A stretch of DNA of 64,000 bases from Geminocystis sp. NIES-3708 (GTDB taxonomy: Bacteria > Cyanobacteriota > Cyanobacteriia > Cyanobacteriales > Cyanobacteriaceae), in assembly GCF_001548095.1 (NCBI RefSeq), contig NZ_AP014815.1, positions 1,115,656-1,179,655 of the forward strand. The letters are read 5' to 3'. The notes under the pieces were generated by a model that had not been told where the DNA came from, searched no databases, and saw only the letters and a program-made list of their open reading frames with translations. Position 1 is the stretch's first letter. Every line of letters begins with the position of its first letter. The translations under genes were made by a program, and so were the position numbers. This document shows, piece by piece, positions 29,079 to 39,089 of this stretch.

Positions 29079-30029
29079 TTGTTAATTATTTACTTTGCGT
29101 CAGTTTTAGATTATCTTCTTGGTGATCCTTGGGGGTGGATTCATCCTGTACAATTAATGGGATGGGTGATTAATACTTATACTAATTTTATTCTCAAAAA
29201 TACTGAACATAAATTACTGCGAAAAATTGCAGGATTTATTCTCTGCGTAGTTTTAGTTATCGGTAGTGGTGTAATGACTTGGTTGTTAATTGATATTGCC
29301 ACGAAAATTAATAATTATTTCGGTATCGTTATTCAAGTTATTTTATTAGCTAGTTGTTTTGCTGGAAAAAGTTTAAGATGTGCCGCAGAAGATGTTTTAC
29401 AATACCTCAGAAAAGATGATTTACCTCAAGCGCGTTATCGTCTTAGTTTTTATGTCGGTAGAGACACTGATAATCTATCCACTGATGAGGTTTTTCGGGC
29501 TATTTTAGAAACCGTTGCTGAAAATACTACCGATGGCGTTACTGCACCTTTATTTTATGCTTTGTTAGGAGTATTTATTCCTGTGATTGGTTGTGTTCCT
29601 TTAGCGATCGCATATAAAGCATTGAGTACATTAGATTCTATGATTGGCTATAAAAAAGAACCATTTATTGACATCGGTTGGTTTAGTGCTAGATTAGAAG
29701 ATTATATAACTTGGTTGCCTTGCCGCTTAACAGTTTTAACTCTTGCTATTATTTCTGGAGATGTTAAAAATATAATTACTGAATGTAAGCAATATGCAAT
29801 TCAAGATCCTAGTCCTAATTCAGGATGGAGTGAAGGAATTTACGCTGTGATTTTAGGAATACAATTAGGGGGCGAAAATACTTATAAAGGAGAGAAAAAA
29901 TTTAAACCTTTATTGGGAAAACCAATTAATAAAATCGATGAAAACATTATCCAAAAAACATTGTTATTAACTCGATATTGTTTTTTATCATGGATTTTTT
30001 TTTCCAGTTTAATTTTTATAATGATTTGA
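29079..30029 (+). CDS. cbiB: adenosylcobinamide-phosphate synthase CbiB/CobD
   Basis: A membrane enzyme that attaches aminopropanol (phosphate) to adenosylcobyric acid in cobalamin synthesis. The family motifs are clear: DYLLGDPWGWIHPVQLMG at the N-terminus, LPQARYRLSFYVGRDT, ETVAENTTDGVTAPLFYALLG near 140-160, KALSTLDSMIGYK and DPSPNSGWSEG. Four to five hydrophobic helices are visible. The likely start is TTG at 29079, since no ATG occurs before the first motif. The 3' end faces the c-di-GMP gene with 18 nt between the stops. No cobalamin riboswitch-like structure was recognised upstream. Confidence 0.92.
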   Translation: MLIIYFASVLDYLLGDPWGWIHPVQLMGWVINTYTNFILKNTEHKLLRKIAGFILCVVLVIGSGVMTWLLIDIATKINNYFGIVIQVILLASCFAGKSLRCAAEDVLQYLRKDDLPQARYRLSFYVGRDTDNLSTDEVFRAILETVAENTTDGVTAPLFYALLGVFIPVIGCVPLAIAYKALSTLDSMIGYKKEPFIDIGWFSARLEDYITWLPCRLTVLTLAIISGDVKNIITECKQYAIQDPSPNSGWSEGIYAVILGIQLGGENTYKGEKKFKPLLGKPINKIDENIIQKTLLLTRYCFLSWIFFSSLIFIMI

Positions 30030-30047
30030 TTCTATATTTAGTAAAAT

Positions 30048-32567
30048 TTAACCGTCATAAATATTGAGGGAATTTTTAATTTGTTTCTGTTGTTTTAAAA
30101 GATATTGTATAAAATTTATAGTAGATAAAGGCTCAGAAAAAAAATAACCTTGTCCATAATCACAACCTAAATTTATTAGTATATCTAATTGTTCTTTTGT
30201 TTCTATATTCTTAGCAATAGTTTTAATATTCAATACTTTTGCTACTGAAATAATGGATTTAACCAAAAGTTTTATTTTATCGTCTTCTACTATTCTATGG
30301 ATTAAAGAAGAATCTATTTTTATTGATGAAAAAGTAAACTTACTTAAGTTAGTTAAAGAAGAAAAACCTATACCAAAATTATCTAAACATAAGTCAATAT
30401 TTAACTTTAGAATATCATTAAAAATAGTTGTTATTGATTTTTTTTCTAATAACATTTGCTCTGTTACTTCTATTTGAATATTATTATGTTGACGGTGATT
30501 TTCAGGAATAAATTTAGTTAATCGATTGATAATATTTTCATCTTCAAACTCATATTCTGATAAATTAACACTAATGGGAATATCTTTGATTTCTTCCCAA
30601 GTTTTTATATCTTCAACAACAGATTGTAAAATCCAATTTTCCAAAGGAATAATCATACCATTTTTTTCGAGAATAGGAATAAATTTTTCAGGCCAAATTA
30701 AACCTAATTCTTTATTTTCCCACCTGATTAAAGCCTCAGCACTATTGATTAATTGTGTGGTAAGTTCTACCACTGGTTGATATACTAATTGAAACTCTTT
30801 TCTTTCAATAGCTTGGTGGAAATTTTTTTCTAAATTAGATTTATTAATTTCTATTTTATTCATCTCTGACTGATAAAATTTAAACTGATTTTTACCTTGT
30901 TTTTTGGCTTGATACATAGCTAAATCAGCATTACGAATCAGTTGTTTTAAATTATCGCCATCATAGGGAAAAAAGGTAACACCAATACTGGCAGAAATTG
31001 ATACTGAATGATCAAAAATATTAAAGTTTTGTCTTAACAATTTGATAATTTTTTCTGCAACAGTTTCTAAATGACTGAATTTTTCCACAAAAGGTATAGC
31101 AATAAAAAATTCATCTCCTCCTAACCTCGCCAATAAATCTGTATTGCGCAATGCTTTTTTCATTCTTTCTGTTGCTTGAATTAATAATTCATCTCCAAAA
31201 TCATGACCTAAATTATCATTAACTTCTTTAAAATGATCTAAATCAATAAACATTAATCCTAAATTTGTTTGAGTTTCTTTTGCTTGTGCTAATAAATAAT
31301 TAACTTTTTCTAAGGCATAATTACGGTTAGGAATATTTGTTAAATGGTCATATTTTGCTTGATATTGTAGTAAAGTCTCTTGTTGTTTTTTTTCAGTAAT
31401 ATCCTCTTTAACTGCCATATAATGAGTAATGACACCAGCAGAATTAAAAATAGGAGAAATTAAAGCTTTTTCCCAATATAATTCACCATTTTTTTTGATA
31501 TTATGAAATTCACCGTGCCATTCTTTTCCTTTAGTTAAAGTTGCCCATAAATTTTCATAATCTTTACTAGTAGTATGTCCTGATTTGAGAATACGAGGAT
31601 TTTTACCAATTATTTCTTCTTCTTTATAACCAGAAATAGCTTCAAATTTTGGATTAACATATTCTATATTACCATCAGTATCTGTTATTATAATTGAGGC
31701 TGGACTTTGTTCGGATGCTTGAAACAAAATATTTAGTTTTTCTTCTATTTTTTTTTGCTCAGTAATATTAGTCAAAGAAATTAAAAAAACATTATTATCA
31801 TTCCAAATAATAGGCACAGCTCTAATTTCAACAGTAATCAATTGCCATGAAGAATGAGGAATGTCTAATTCAATAATTTTGTCAAACTCAAGAGGAATTC
31901 CTAAAATTTCCCCTAGCATTTTTTCTCTTTTGCGATTAAATAATTTTTCAGCTTCAGAATTAAGAAATAAAATCTTACCATTTTGATCAACAATAACCAT
32001 ACCATTCAGATTATTATTAATAATAGTTTTTAATTTTTTTTCACTATTTTTTAATTCTAATTGTGCTTTTTTTCTTGCTAAAATTTCATCAGATAAAAGT
32101 TGATTTTGTTGTTGTAAACTTTTTGTTAAATTTCTGATTTTTAAAGAACTATTAATTCTTGATAATAATTCTGGTAAATGAATCGGTTTGATTATGTAAT
32201 CTACTGCACCTAATTCTAATCCTTTGATTTTATTTTCAATGTCATCTAAAGCTGTAATAAAAATAATGGGAATATCTTTTGTTTGAGGAGAAGATTTTAA
32301 TAAACAACAAGCATCAAAACCGCTTAAATTAGGCATCAAAACGTCTAACAGAATTAAATCAGGACAAGTTTTTTGTATTTCTGGTATTGCCTTCATAATA
32401 TCTGTTTGAGTTAAGATATTAAAACCCTTATGTTTTAAAAAAATACTAATCAAGTCCAAATTAATATGTTGATCATCAACAATATAAATTAAGAATGATG
32501 TTTCTTTTTCATTCAAGATTTTAACTCCTTTACGGGTCATTTTGTTAATACTGATATTAACACTCAT
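30048..32567 (-). CDS. response regulator with PAS, GGDEF and EAL domains
   Basis: An 839-residue c-di-GMP signalling protein: receiver (about 24-140; VDDQH, LLDVLMP, IKP), coiled coil, two PAS domains (about 180-280 and 285-400), GGDEF (about 415-575) and EAL (about 590-830). The cyclase active site RLGGDEFF is intact, with an RNTD inhibitory site five residues upstream. In the phosphodiesterase domain EALIRW, the IEVTEQ Glu and QGYFFS are present, but the metal-binding DDFG motif reads LDNFGIG near residue 728, so the second Asp is Asn. Net cyclase activity is therefore more likely than hydrolysis. No partner kinase is adjacent. Confidence 0.92.
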   Translation of the reverse strand: MSVNISINKMTRKGVKILNEKETSFLIYIVDDQHINLDLISIFLKHKGFNILTQTDIMKAIPEIQKTCPDLILLDVLMPNLSGFDACCLLKSSPQTKDIPIIFITALDDIENKIKGLELGAVDYIIKPIHLPELLSRINSSLKIRNLTKSLQQQNQLLSDEILARKKAQLELKNSEKKLKTIINNNLNGMVIVDQNGKILFLNSEAEKLFNRKREKMLGEILGIPLEFDKIIELDIPHSSWQLITVEIRAVPIIWNDNNVFLISLTNITEQKKIEEKLNILFQASEQSPASIIITDTDGNIEYVNPKFEAISGYKEEEIIGKNPRILKSGHTTSKDYENLWATLTKGKEWHGEFHNIKKNGELYWEKALISPIFNSAGVITHYMAVKEDITEKKQQETLLQYQAKYDHLTNIPNRNYALEKVNYLLAQAKETQTNLGLMFIDLDHFKEVNDNLGHDFGDELLIQATERMKKALRNTDLLARLGGDEFFIAIPFVEKFSHLETVAEKIIKLLRQNFNIFDHSVSISASIGVTFFPYDGDNLKQLIRNADLAMYQAKKQGKNQFKFYQSEMNKIEINKSNLEKNFHQAIERKEFQLVYQPVVELTTQLINSAEALIRWENKELGLIWPEKFIPILEKNGMIIPLENWILQSVVEDIKTWEEIKDIPISVNLSEYEFEDENIINRLTKFIPENHRQHNNIQIEVTEQMLLEKKSITTIFNDILKLNIDLCLDNFGIGFSSLTNLSKFTFSSIKIDSSLIHRIVEDDKIKLLVKSIISVAKVLNIKTIAKNIETKEQLDILINLGCDYGQGYFFSEPLSTINFIQYLLKQQKQIKNSLNIYDG

Positions 32568-32799
32568 GTGATTTTTAGTTTAGTTAGAAAATTTTTTTTG
32601 ATATCGATCATTTAATTAAAAGTTAAATTTTGTTTAATGAAGATTTTTAACAAGATAAATTAGGATTGATAGTTAAATTATTAAATATATTTTGACAGCG
32701 AAAAAAAATAAATATTTATTAGATATAAAATAAAAACAATTTACTTTAAAATGAAATGGTGATTTTTAAAATACAAAATAATTTACTGATTGACCGAAT

Positions 32800-33591
32800 A
32801 TGGAAATTTTTGTTATATTTACTACTATTATAATGTCTCTATTCTCCTCTATTGGATTTATTCTTAATAATTCTTTAACCTATACAATTCGTAATATGTC
32901 TGAAGAGGTTGAGGATGTAAAAGTCAGAATTAATAGTCTTCCTACTCATCAACTAGCAAAAGGCGAAGCCGACTCTATCAAAATTAGTCTTAAACAATGG
33001 CAACTAAAGGCAAATATTAGTGTAGAATTACTGGAATTAGAGACAGATTCTGTGGGGTTAAATTTATCTGAAATTAGACAAATAAGGGGGAATAACTGGC
33101 AAAAATCCCTAAAAAAACCTTTAAATATGGGTTATAGAATTATCTTAACAGAAAATGATTTGAATAAATTGCTAAAATCTCCACAGGCACAAGCAATGAT
33201 GACAAAATTGGGAGGAAATTCTCAAGATTTACCCCTTGAAATCATTGATTTAACTTTAAATTTACTACCAAATAATCGTCTTGCCATTGAAACAAAATTA
33301 AAATTACCGATTCGGGGGGAAGAATTATTAAATGTTAACCTAGAATTGAGTTTAGAGTTAATTAAAGGTCATACATTGAAAATTAATAATATTCAAGGAA
33401 CATTAAATAATAGACAACTATCATCTAAACTACTACAAGGATTTGCTGATAATATAAATACTCAGTTAAATCTGCGAAATTTAGAAAAATCAGGTATTAC
33501 CATGAGACTTTTGCAATTAAATATGAATGAAGATAAATTGGAAATAGCTGGTTTTCTCCATCTTCAACCGTCATTATCATTTAAAAATTGA
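32800..33591 (+). CDS. LmeA/DUF2993-family phospholipid-binding protein
   Basis: A 263-residue protein of the DUF2993 (LmeA-like) family common in cyanobacteria. The N-terminus (IFTTIIMSLFSSIGFIL) looks like a signal or anchor. The body has the family pattern: KGEADSIKISLKQWQLK near residue 60, LELETDSVGLNL, ILTENDLNKLL and repeated beta-strands (LPLEIIDLTLNLLPNNRL). The homologous fold binds lipids in the periplasm. It is followed by a GerMN-domain gene after 57 nt, so the two may form an envelope operon. The 232-bp gap upstream is AT-rich with no visible feature. Confidence 0.82.
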   Translation: MEIFVIFTTIIMSLFSSIGFILNNSLTYTIRNMSEEVEDVKVRINSLPTHQLAKGEADSIKISLKQWQLKANISVELLELETDSVGLNLSEIRQIRGNNWQKSLKKPLNMGYRIILTENDLNKLLKSPQAQAMMTKLGGNSQDLPLEIIDLTLNLLPNNRLAIETKLKLPIRGEELLNVNLELSLELIKGHTLKINNIQGTLNNRQLSSKLLQGFADNINTQLNLRNLEKSGITMRLLQLNMNEDKLEIAGFLHLQPSLSFKN

Positions 33592-33648
33592 ATATTATTA
33601 ATTAAAATTAAATATAAGTAAAAATATAAATAATAAAAATAAAAAACT

Positions 33649-34251
33649 ATGGCAGAAAATAAAAAACAAAATCCTTTTTTATCGACCAAAGCTATTGCCG
33701 CTTTAGCCACAACAGTATTAGCAATTGGCACAATTACCGCCTGGTATTCTTATAGTAAATTATCAGTAAAAACTTCCGAAAATAATCCACCTACTGATAT
33801 AGTAATAGAACCCAATATTAATAAACAACAGATTGAAATTTATGGTATTGACAATCAGTTAAAAGTCACTCCTACCATCATTGAAATTGAAAAAGGACAA
33901 AATGATCAACAATCTTTAACTATTGCATTTAATAAATTATTAACAGGTTTCAATAGTAATAATATTACCACTGCCATTCCTGAAAATACAAAATTAATGA
34001 ATTTAACGGTAAAAAATGACGGCATTCACATCAACTTATCATCAGATTTTACCACTGGTGGTGGTAGTGCTTCAATGATTAGTCGTTTAGGACAAGTGAT
34101 TTATACTGCTAGTAGCGTTAATCCTGCCGCTAATGTGTGGATTAGCATTGAAGGTAAACCTTTAGAAATTTTAGGGGAAGAAGGGTTAATGGTAGAGCAA
34201 CCTATGACAAGAGACATATTTATGAAATCTTTTCCTTCCTCCGAAGAGTAG
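33649..34251 (+). CDS. GerMN-domain membrane-anchored protein
   Basis: A 200-residue protein with an N-terminal helix (AIAALATTVLAIGTITAWY, about 15-33) as signal anchor, then a GerMN domain from about 85 to 190. Recognisable parts are SLTIAFNKLLTG, IPENTKLMNLTVKNDGIHIN, LSSDFTTGGGS and VIYTASSVNPAANVWISIEG. GerMN domains occur in GerM and LpqB-like envelope proteins and probably bind cell-wall or lipid ligands. It is probably co-transcribed with the DUF2993 gene and precedes a secreted phytase-like protein, all of which point to the periplasm. Confidence 0.85.
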   Translation: MAENKKQNPFLSTKAIAALATTVLAIGTITAWYSYSKLSVKTSENNPPTDIVIEPNINKQQIEIYGIDNQLKVTPTIIEIEKGQNDQQSLTIAFNKLLTGFNSNNITTAIPENTKLMNLTVKNDGIHINLSSDFTTGGGSASMISRLGQVIYTASSVNPAANVWISIEGKPLEILGEEGLMVEQPMTRDIFMKSFPSSEE

Positions 34252-34354
34252 CAGTGAATTGTATTCACCCAATTAATCCAAATAATATTTACCCAATTAA
34301 TAAAGGTATGAAATTTTTTTGTTTTTTTATTAAATCAATTGACATAATTATATA

Positions 34355-35485
34355 GTGATGGGAAAAAAGTTTAAGTTTTTCTGTATTTTTTTTTCATGTT
34401 TATTCTTAATTTTCGGTTTTTCTAATCTAAATGCCTTAGCTGAAAATAGAGATTTTTTAAACTTAAAATTAGAATTTTTAGATGAATATGAGTTAACAGA
34501 TAATAATTATCAAGACACAGTAATAGGTGGTTTTTCTGGTATTACATATAACTCTGAAAAAGATATTTACTATGTGATTTCTGATGATAGAGCCAACTTA
34601 TCTCCAGCTCGTTTTTATACCTTAAAAATCGAAATAGAAAATAATAAAATTGATAAAGTTAATATAAAAAATGTTACTTTTTTAAAAGATACAAATGGAG
34701 TAAATTACTCTAAAAATACTAGCGATACAGAAGCTATTACATTTAGTCCTAAAAATAGTTTATTTATCACAAGTGAAGGGGTTTATAAAACTAAAAAATC
34801 ACCTTTCATAAATGAATATAGCCTTGATGGTAAATTAATAAATTCAGTGAAAATACCAGATAGATATATACCAAGAGAAGATGAAAAAAAAGGAGTTGAA
34901 AATAATTTAGGCTTTGAATCTTTGACCATCAAAGCTAATGGTACAATGCCTCAAGATCCTTTTCGATTATTTACGGTAACAGAATCAGCCCTAGTACAAG
35001 ATGTAAATCTTAATAACCCTGAAACTATATTAAGATCAAGATTAATGCACTATGTAATTAATCCTATAGGAGAGCCAGTATTAATAGGCGAACATCTATA
35101 CATTGTCAATAATCCAGAGTTAGGAGTGCTATATAACGGTGTCTCAGAATTATTAGCTTTACCTAAAGAAGGATATTTATTAAGTTTAGAACGTACTTTT
35201 GGTTTAAGGGGATATGGAGCTAAAATTTTTCAATTAGTTATGGGTAATGCTAGTGATATTTCTAATCAAAAAACTTTAGGAGGAGATATAAATAATATTA
35301 CTCCAATTCGCAAAAAATTAGTTTTAGATTTACAAAAGTTAGGCATTAAATTAGATAATTTAGAAGGTATCACTTTTGGTCCTCGTTTAACAGATGGTAG
35401 TCAAAGTTTAATTATAATTAGCGATAATAATTTTGCCAAAGAAGGCAAACAAAAAAATCAATTTCTTTTATTCAAGTTAACTTAA
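34355..35485 (+). CDS. secreted esterase-like phytase-family protein
   Basis: A 376-residue exported protein with a clear signal peptide (KFKFFCIFFSCLFLIFGFSN, cleavage near NALA|EN, residue ~31). The mature part has the phytase-like beta-propeller features of PF13449: GGFSGITYNSEKDIYYVISDD, AITFSPKNSLFITSEG, GFESLTI, LISLERTF-type segment LLSLERTFGLRGYG, and NLEGITFGPRLTDGSQSLIIISDNN split over residues 333-357. A phosphate- or ester-hydrolysing role in the periplasm is the family assumption; catalysis is unproven. It follows the GerMN gene by 103 nt. Confidence 0.85.
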   Translation: MMGKKFKFFCIFFSCLFLIFGFSNLNALAENRDFLNLKLEFLDEYELTDNNYQDTVIGGFSGITYNSEKDIYYVISDDRANLSPARFYTLKIEIENNKIDKVNIKNVTFLKDTNGVNYSKNTSDTEAITFSPKNSLFITSEGVYKTKKSPFINEYSLDGKLINSVKIPDRYIPREDEKKGVENNLGFESLTIKANGTMPQDPFRLFTVTESALVQDVNLNNPETILRSRLMHYVINPIGEPVLIGEHLYIVNNPELGVLYNGVSELLALPKEGYLLSLERTFGLRGYGAKIFQLVMGNASDISNQKTLGGDINNITPIRKKLVLDLQKLGIKLDNLEGITFGPRLTDGSQSLIIISDNNFAKEGKQKNQFLLFKLT

Positions 35486-35566
35486 TTAGGCGTTGATGAA
35501 AATTATAAAGTATTAAAATAACTAAAAATATTTTCTATTATTTTTTATTTTAGAAATTAGTTAATC

Positions 35567-37603
35567 CTAATTATTAATAATTTGTTCTAACAATTGATCT
35601 ATTGTTGTAGCAGGTTCAGCACAAGATAAAATACGACAGACAACAGCAATAATTTGAGAAGGTAAATCATCTGAGATTCGATACATTACCATCGGTAAAT
35701 ATTGTTTATTTAATTTTGATTTGATTTCATGGCTAGTTTTCACACTTACACCTTTTAAATACCAGTTTAGGGCAACAAATAAACTCGGACAACTGACAGA
35801 GGATTTCGCCATAATGTCATTAAAAAGTTTTAAGGTTTTTTCAGCTTTATCAAAATAGTCTAAATTATCGGTTATTAAGGCTAATCTTACTAAATTTGCG
35901 ATGGCAATACCATTAGCAGAAGGAGTCGCATTATCAATATAACTTTTTTCCCTGAGCAATAAATCGGCAAAATTATCATTAGCATTATTATAATAACCAC
36001 CTTCTTGGGTATCATAAAAATAATGATCAAATTCTTGTTGTACTTTTATAGCTTGACTTAAATAATAATTAGAATTATCCTCAGAATATTGAGACAAATC
36101 TAATAAAGCCTTAATCAAAAAACTATAATCCTCTGATTGTGCTAAAGTGGTTATTTTTCCATCATAATTGAGACGATATAAACGATTATTTTGCCATTGA
36201 TTAGTTAAGATAAAATTAGTAGCTTTTCGTGCTAATTCTAAATATTTTCTATCCTCAAAAATGCTATAAGCTCTCACTAATCCTGAAATCATCAAACTAT
36301 TCCAAGAAACAATCATTTTTGTATCAGTAACGGGAGGAATTCTTCCTTGCCAATTAATACTTTTAACTTCTTTACTATCTTTCGCTGGAGTAAAATTACT
36401 TAGATTAGTAGAATTTTTACCATAACGAATAGTAAACAATTTTTCTAAAGCATTTTTAACAATATTAGTAATAGATTTTTCTTCTTGTTTTTGTAAAACA
36501 TTTTTTCCTTCAAAATTTCCTTTTTCACTAATAATAAAAGTATCTTCAAACCCATTAAATTCTTCTTCAGATAGAATCTTTTTTAACTGCTGATAACTCC
36601 ATACGTAAAAATCTCCTTCCTCCGGCTCAACATTATCAATATTACTAAAATTATCAGCATCTTGAGAAGCATAAAAATAACCTTCTTCGGCTGTTATCTC
36701 TCGTTTTAACCAACCAAAAATTCCTTCACAACTAACTTTAATTTCTGGATTTGTTACACCACTAGTCCATAAATTAGCTAAAAATTCCATGATTAAACCA
36801 TTATCGTAGAGCATTTTTTCAAAATGAGGAACAGTCCATGTAGCATCAACTGTATAACGATGAAAACCACCGCCAACATGATCATAAATACCACCATTAA
36901 CTAAATCTATGGCTCTTTTTATAGCTAAACCATGATGATTATTATTATAGATCGCTCCTTGTAAAGTAAGATTACTATAGGGCATCATCGGAAAACGTGG
37001 TGAGCCATAATCATTACGTGCAATGACTTTACTATTATTTTCGATGCCTTGGATTAACAACTCGTCATTTAACTCACTATCAGGAGAAAATTTTATCTGA
37101 GAACTACTGGTTATACCCTTGACAATTTCAGCTTTTAATGCTATGAGTTTATCTTTTTCATGATGATAAAAATTATTAAGAGATTGTAATATTTGTAAAA
37201 ATCCCGGTCTTCCATAACGAGGTTCAATGGGGAAATATGTACCACCGTAAAAAGGGACTAAATCATCAGGGGTGAGAAATATGTTTAAAGGCCATCCTCC
37301 TTGCCCTGTCATCATCTGCAATGCCGTCATATATATACTATCAATATCTGGACGTTCTTCTCGATCAACTTTGATAGCTACAAAATGTTCATTTAAGTAA
37401 TCTGCGATCGTCTGATCAGAAAATGCCTCTGATTCCATAACAGTACACCAATGACAACTAGAGTACCCTATAGACATAAAAATAGGCTTATTTTGATTTT
37501 TAGCACTACTTAAGGCTTTTTCACCCCAAAAGTTCCAATGAATAGGGTTATGTGCGTGTTTTCGGAGATATAAACTTTGGCTATTAATTAAATTATTTCT
37601 CAT
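35567..37603 (-). CDS. thioredoxin-domain protein of the YyaL/SPATA20 family
   Basis: A 678-residue protein with an N-terminal thioredoxin-like domain (DUF255; GYSSCHWCTVMESEAFSD with a CxxC at about 50-53, then KVDREERPDID and GQGGWPLNIFLTPD) followed by an (alpha/alpha)6-barrel like that of N-acylglucosamine epimerase (HVGGGFHRYTVDATWTVPHF, SQDADNF). Family members are widespread; the function is not established, with redox or glycan-related roles suggested. The gene is convergent with the phytase-like gene, 81 nt apart. Confidence 0.9.
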   Translation of the reverse strand: MRNNLINSQSLYLRKHAHNPIHWNFWGEKALSSAKNQNKPIFMSIGYSSCHWCTVMESEAFSDQTIADYLNEHFVAIKVDREERPDIDSIYMTALQMMTGQGGWPLNIFLTPDDLVPFYGGTYFPIEPRYGRPGFLQILQSLNNFYHHEKDKLIALKAEIVKGITSSSQIKFSPDSELNDELLIQGIENNSKVIARNDYGSPRFPMMPYSNLTLQGAIYNNNHHGLAIKRAIDLVNGGIYDHVGGGFHRYTVDATWTVPHFEKMLYDNGLIMEFLANLWTSGVTNPEIKVSCEGIFGWLKREITAEEGYFYASQDADNFSNIDNVEPEEGDFYVWSYQQLKKILSEEEFNGFEDTFIISEKGNFEGKNVLQKQEEKSITNIVKNALEKLFTIRYGKNSTNLSNFTPAKDSKEVKSINWQGRIPPVTDTKMIVSWNSLMISGLVRAYSIFEDRKYLELARKATNFILTNQWQNNRLYRLNYDGKITTLAQSEDYSFLIKALLDLSQYSEDNSNYYLSQAIKVQQEFDHYFYDTQEGGYYNNANDNFADLLLREKSYIDNATPSANGIAIANLVRLALITDNLDYFDKAEKTLKLFNDIMAKSSVSCPSLFVALNWYLKGVSVKTSHEIKSKLNKQYLPMVMYRISDDLPSQIIAVVCRILSCAEPATTIDQLLEQIINN

Positions 37604-37866
37604 TATTTATTGATAAAGTCTTTTCCCACGTCTATTAATTATTATAATCATAAGCTTAATCAAGTATTTGGAATTAGTTTAAGCATGAAATTAATTGCAT
37701 CCTTAAAATATAAAATCACACTTTTTTCTTTTTTAAGTGATCAGATTAAATGATTTTGAATGAAAAACAGTTTTTTAAACTTCAAAAAAATTATAGTTTC
37801 ATCGTATTTTTAAAATGTGAAGATTATTTGATAATATAAAAATTAAAAATATAGCAAAAATACCAA

Positions 37867-38599
37867 ATGAGAGGAGAAGTTGAATTTAGATCAGATAAAT
37901 TAGCTGTTTTAATCGATGCTGAATAATACCAGTACAAAAGTGATGGAATCTTTATTAAGAGAAATTGCTAAATTTGGCACTGCTTATGTAAAAAGAATAT
38001 ATGGTGATTGGACAAATCCTCAAATGAATACATGGAAAAAACTCCTTAACGACTTTGCTGTGTTACCAATACAACAATTTTCTTACACAACTGGCAAAAA
38101 TTCAACGGATACAGCTTTAATTATTGATGCAATGGATTTGCTTTATACGGATAAATTTGACGGTTTTTGTATTGTCTCTAGTGATAGTGATTTTACTAGG
38201 TTAGCCCATCGTATTAGGCAAAATGGTTTAGTTGTTTATGGTTTTGGGAAAAAAACGACTCCGAAAGCTTTTGTTTCTGCTTGTGATCGATTTATTTGTA
38301 CTGATTTATTAGATGTTGATACAGAAAATTTAGGTAATGAAATTGTCCAAGAAAATATACCTGTTGAAATAAATAATACTCAAAAAAAAGATAAAAAGTT
38401 AAATAAATTGTTAAAAAATGCCTCTGATTCAGTTGTAGGAGATGACGATAAAACAGTGAATTTAGGGACTCTAAATCAACAATTGTTAAAACTAGATTCT
38501 TCTTTTGATCCTAGGGCTTATCACTGTAAAAAACTAGGAGAATTATTAAAATCAACAGGATTATTTATTGTAGAAGGAAATAATGTAACTTTAAAATAA
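37867..38599 (+). pseudogene. NYN-domain / OST-HTH protein interrupted by a 1-nt frameshift
   Basis: The N-terminal fragment (ATG 37867) reads LAVLIDAE and hits TAA at 37924. One base away, the other frame continues NTSTKVMESLLREIAKFGTA to 38599. Family members read LIDADNTS here, so GATGCTGAATAAT carries one extra A relative to the expected GATGCTGATAAT. The break falls in the first catalytic Asp motif of the NYN (PIN-like) nuclease. The remainder is intact: TDTALIIDAMDLLYTD, SSDSDFTRLAHRI, and a C-terminal OST-HTH/LOTUS domain (about the last 50 residues). It may be a pseudogene, a programmed frameshift or a sequencing error. An internal start at 37916 would give a 227-residue protein lacking the first Asp. 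Confidence 0.75.
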
Positions 38600-38652
38600 T
38601 AAAATTAAAACCTAACTATAATCTCATCAAAACATATCCACCCCACTAACGG

Positions 38653-38706
38653 TTATTCAATGCTTTCGAGTTCGTTTTCTGCTTTGTCGTACATTTGTTT
38701 GATCGA
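38653..38706 (-). pseudogene. decayed copy of the chlH 3' end (remnant 1)
   Basis: On the minus strand this reads SIKQMYDKAENELESIE and stop, aligning without gaps and in frame with the last 17 residues of ChlH ([17 protein letters not shown] and stop). Seven residues are identical and most others conservative; 35 of 54 bases match. It lies about 4.9 kb from the live chlH 3' end in the same orientation. Upstream codons do not continue as chlH. Confidence 0.65.
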
Positions 38707-38811
38707 GCTTTATAATAACTTTTTAATTAGTTTTTCTAATTTACTCATTATTTTAAATTCAAAAGGTGAAGTGTGCATCACTCTACAATGATTTTATAAA
38801 AGAGTTAATTA

Positions 38812-39010
38812 TTACTCAATATTTTCGATGCGATCGCACAGTGCCACTTTGTCTTCGGCGTAGCCGCACCTTCGATGATCGAAAACTTCTTGTTATGATA
38901 ATTGAGATTTGATCGATATTCTTCTCTGAGATTTCCCCATAAAATATACTTTTATTGAGCCTTCTTGTTAAAATAGAGATGCCATAGAGCCTTTTCAATA
39001 CAACGGTTAA
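38812..39010 (-). pseudogene. decayed copy of the chlH 3' end (remnant 2) with a short insert
   Basis: The minus strand ends DRIENIE and stop, against DRIEGIE and stop in ChlH (21 of 24 bases). After an insert of about 50 nt (38833-38883, containing the CTTCGGCGTAGCCGCACCTT repeat) homology resumes with YGEISEKNID against [10 protein letters not shown] at 38910-38945, and weaker similarity continues to about 39010. It sits directly before the DUF262 gene. Confidence 0.65.
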
Positions 39011-39089
39011 AATGTCAAAAAAGTTATTTATATAAATTTTGGAATTTGTTAGAATTAGTCTGATTAAGTATATTTCATTTCCGTCAAAT

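Noticed and set aside
38710-38748. 12-codon ORF MSKLEKLIKKLL on the minus strand, like the start of HicA toxins
   Set aside because: Too short and low in complexity to assign; it may be a scrap of a toxin gene fused to the chlH remnant.
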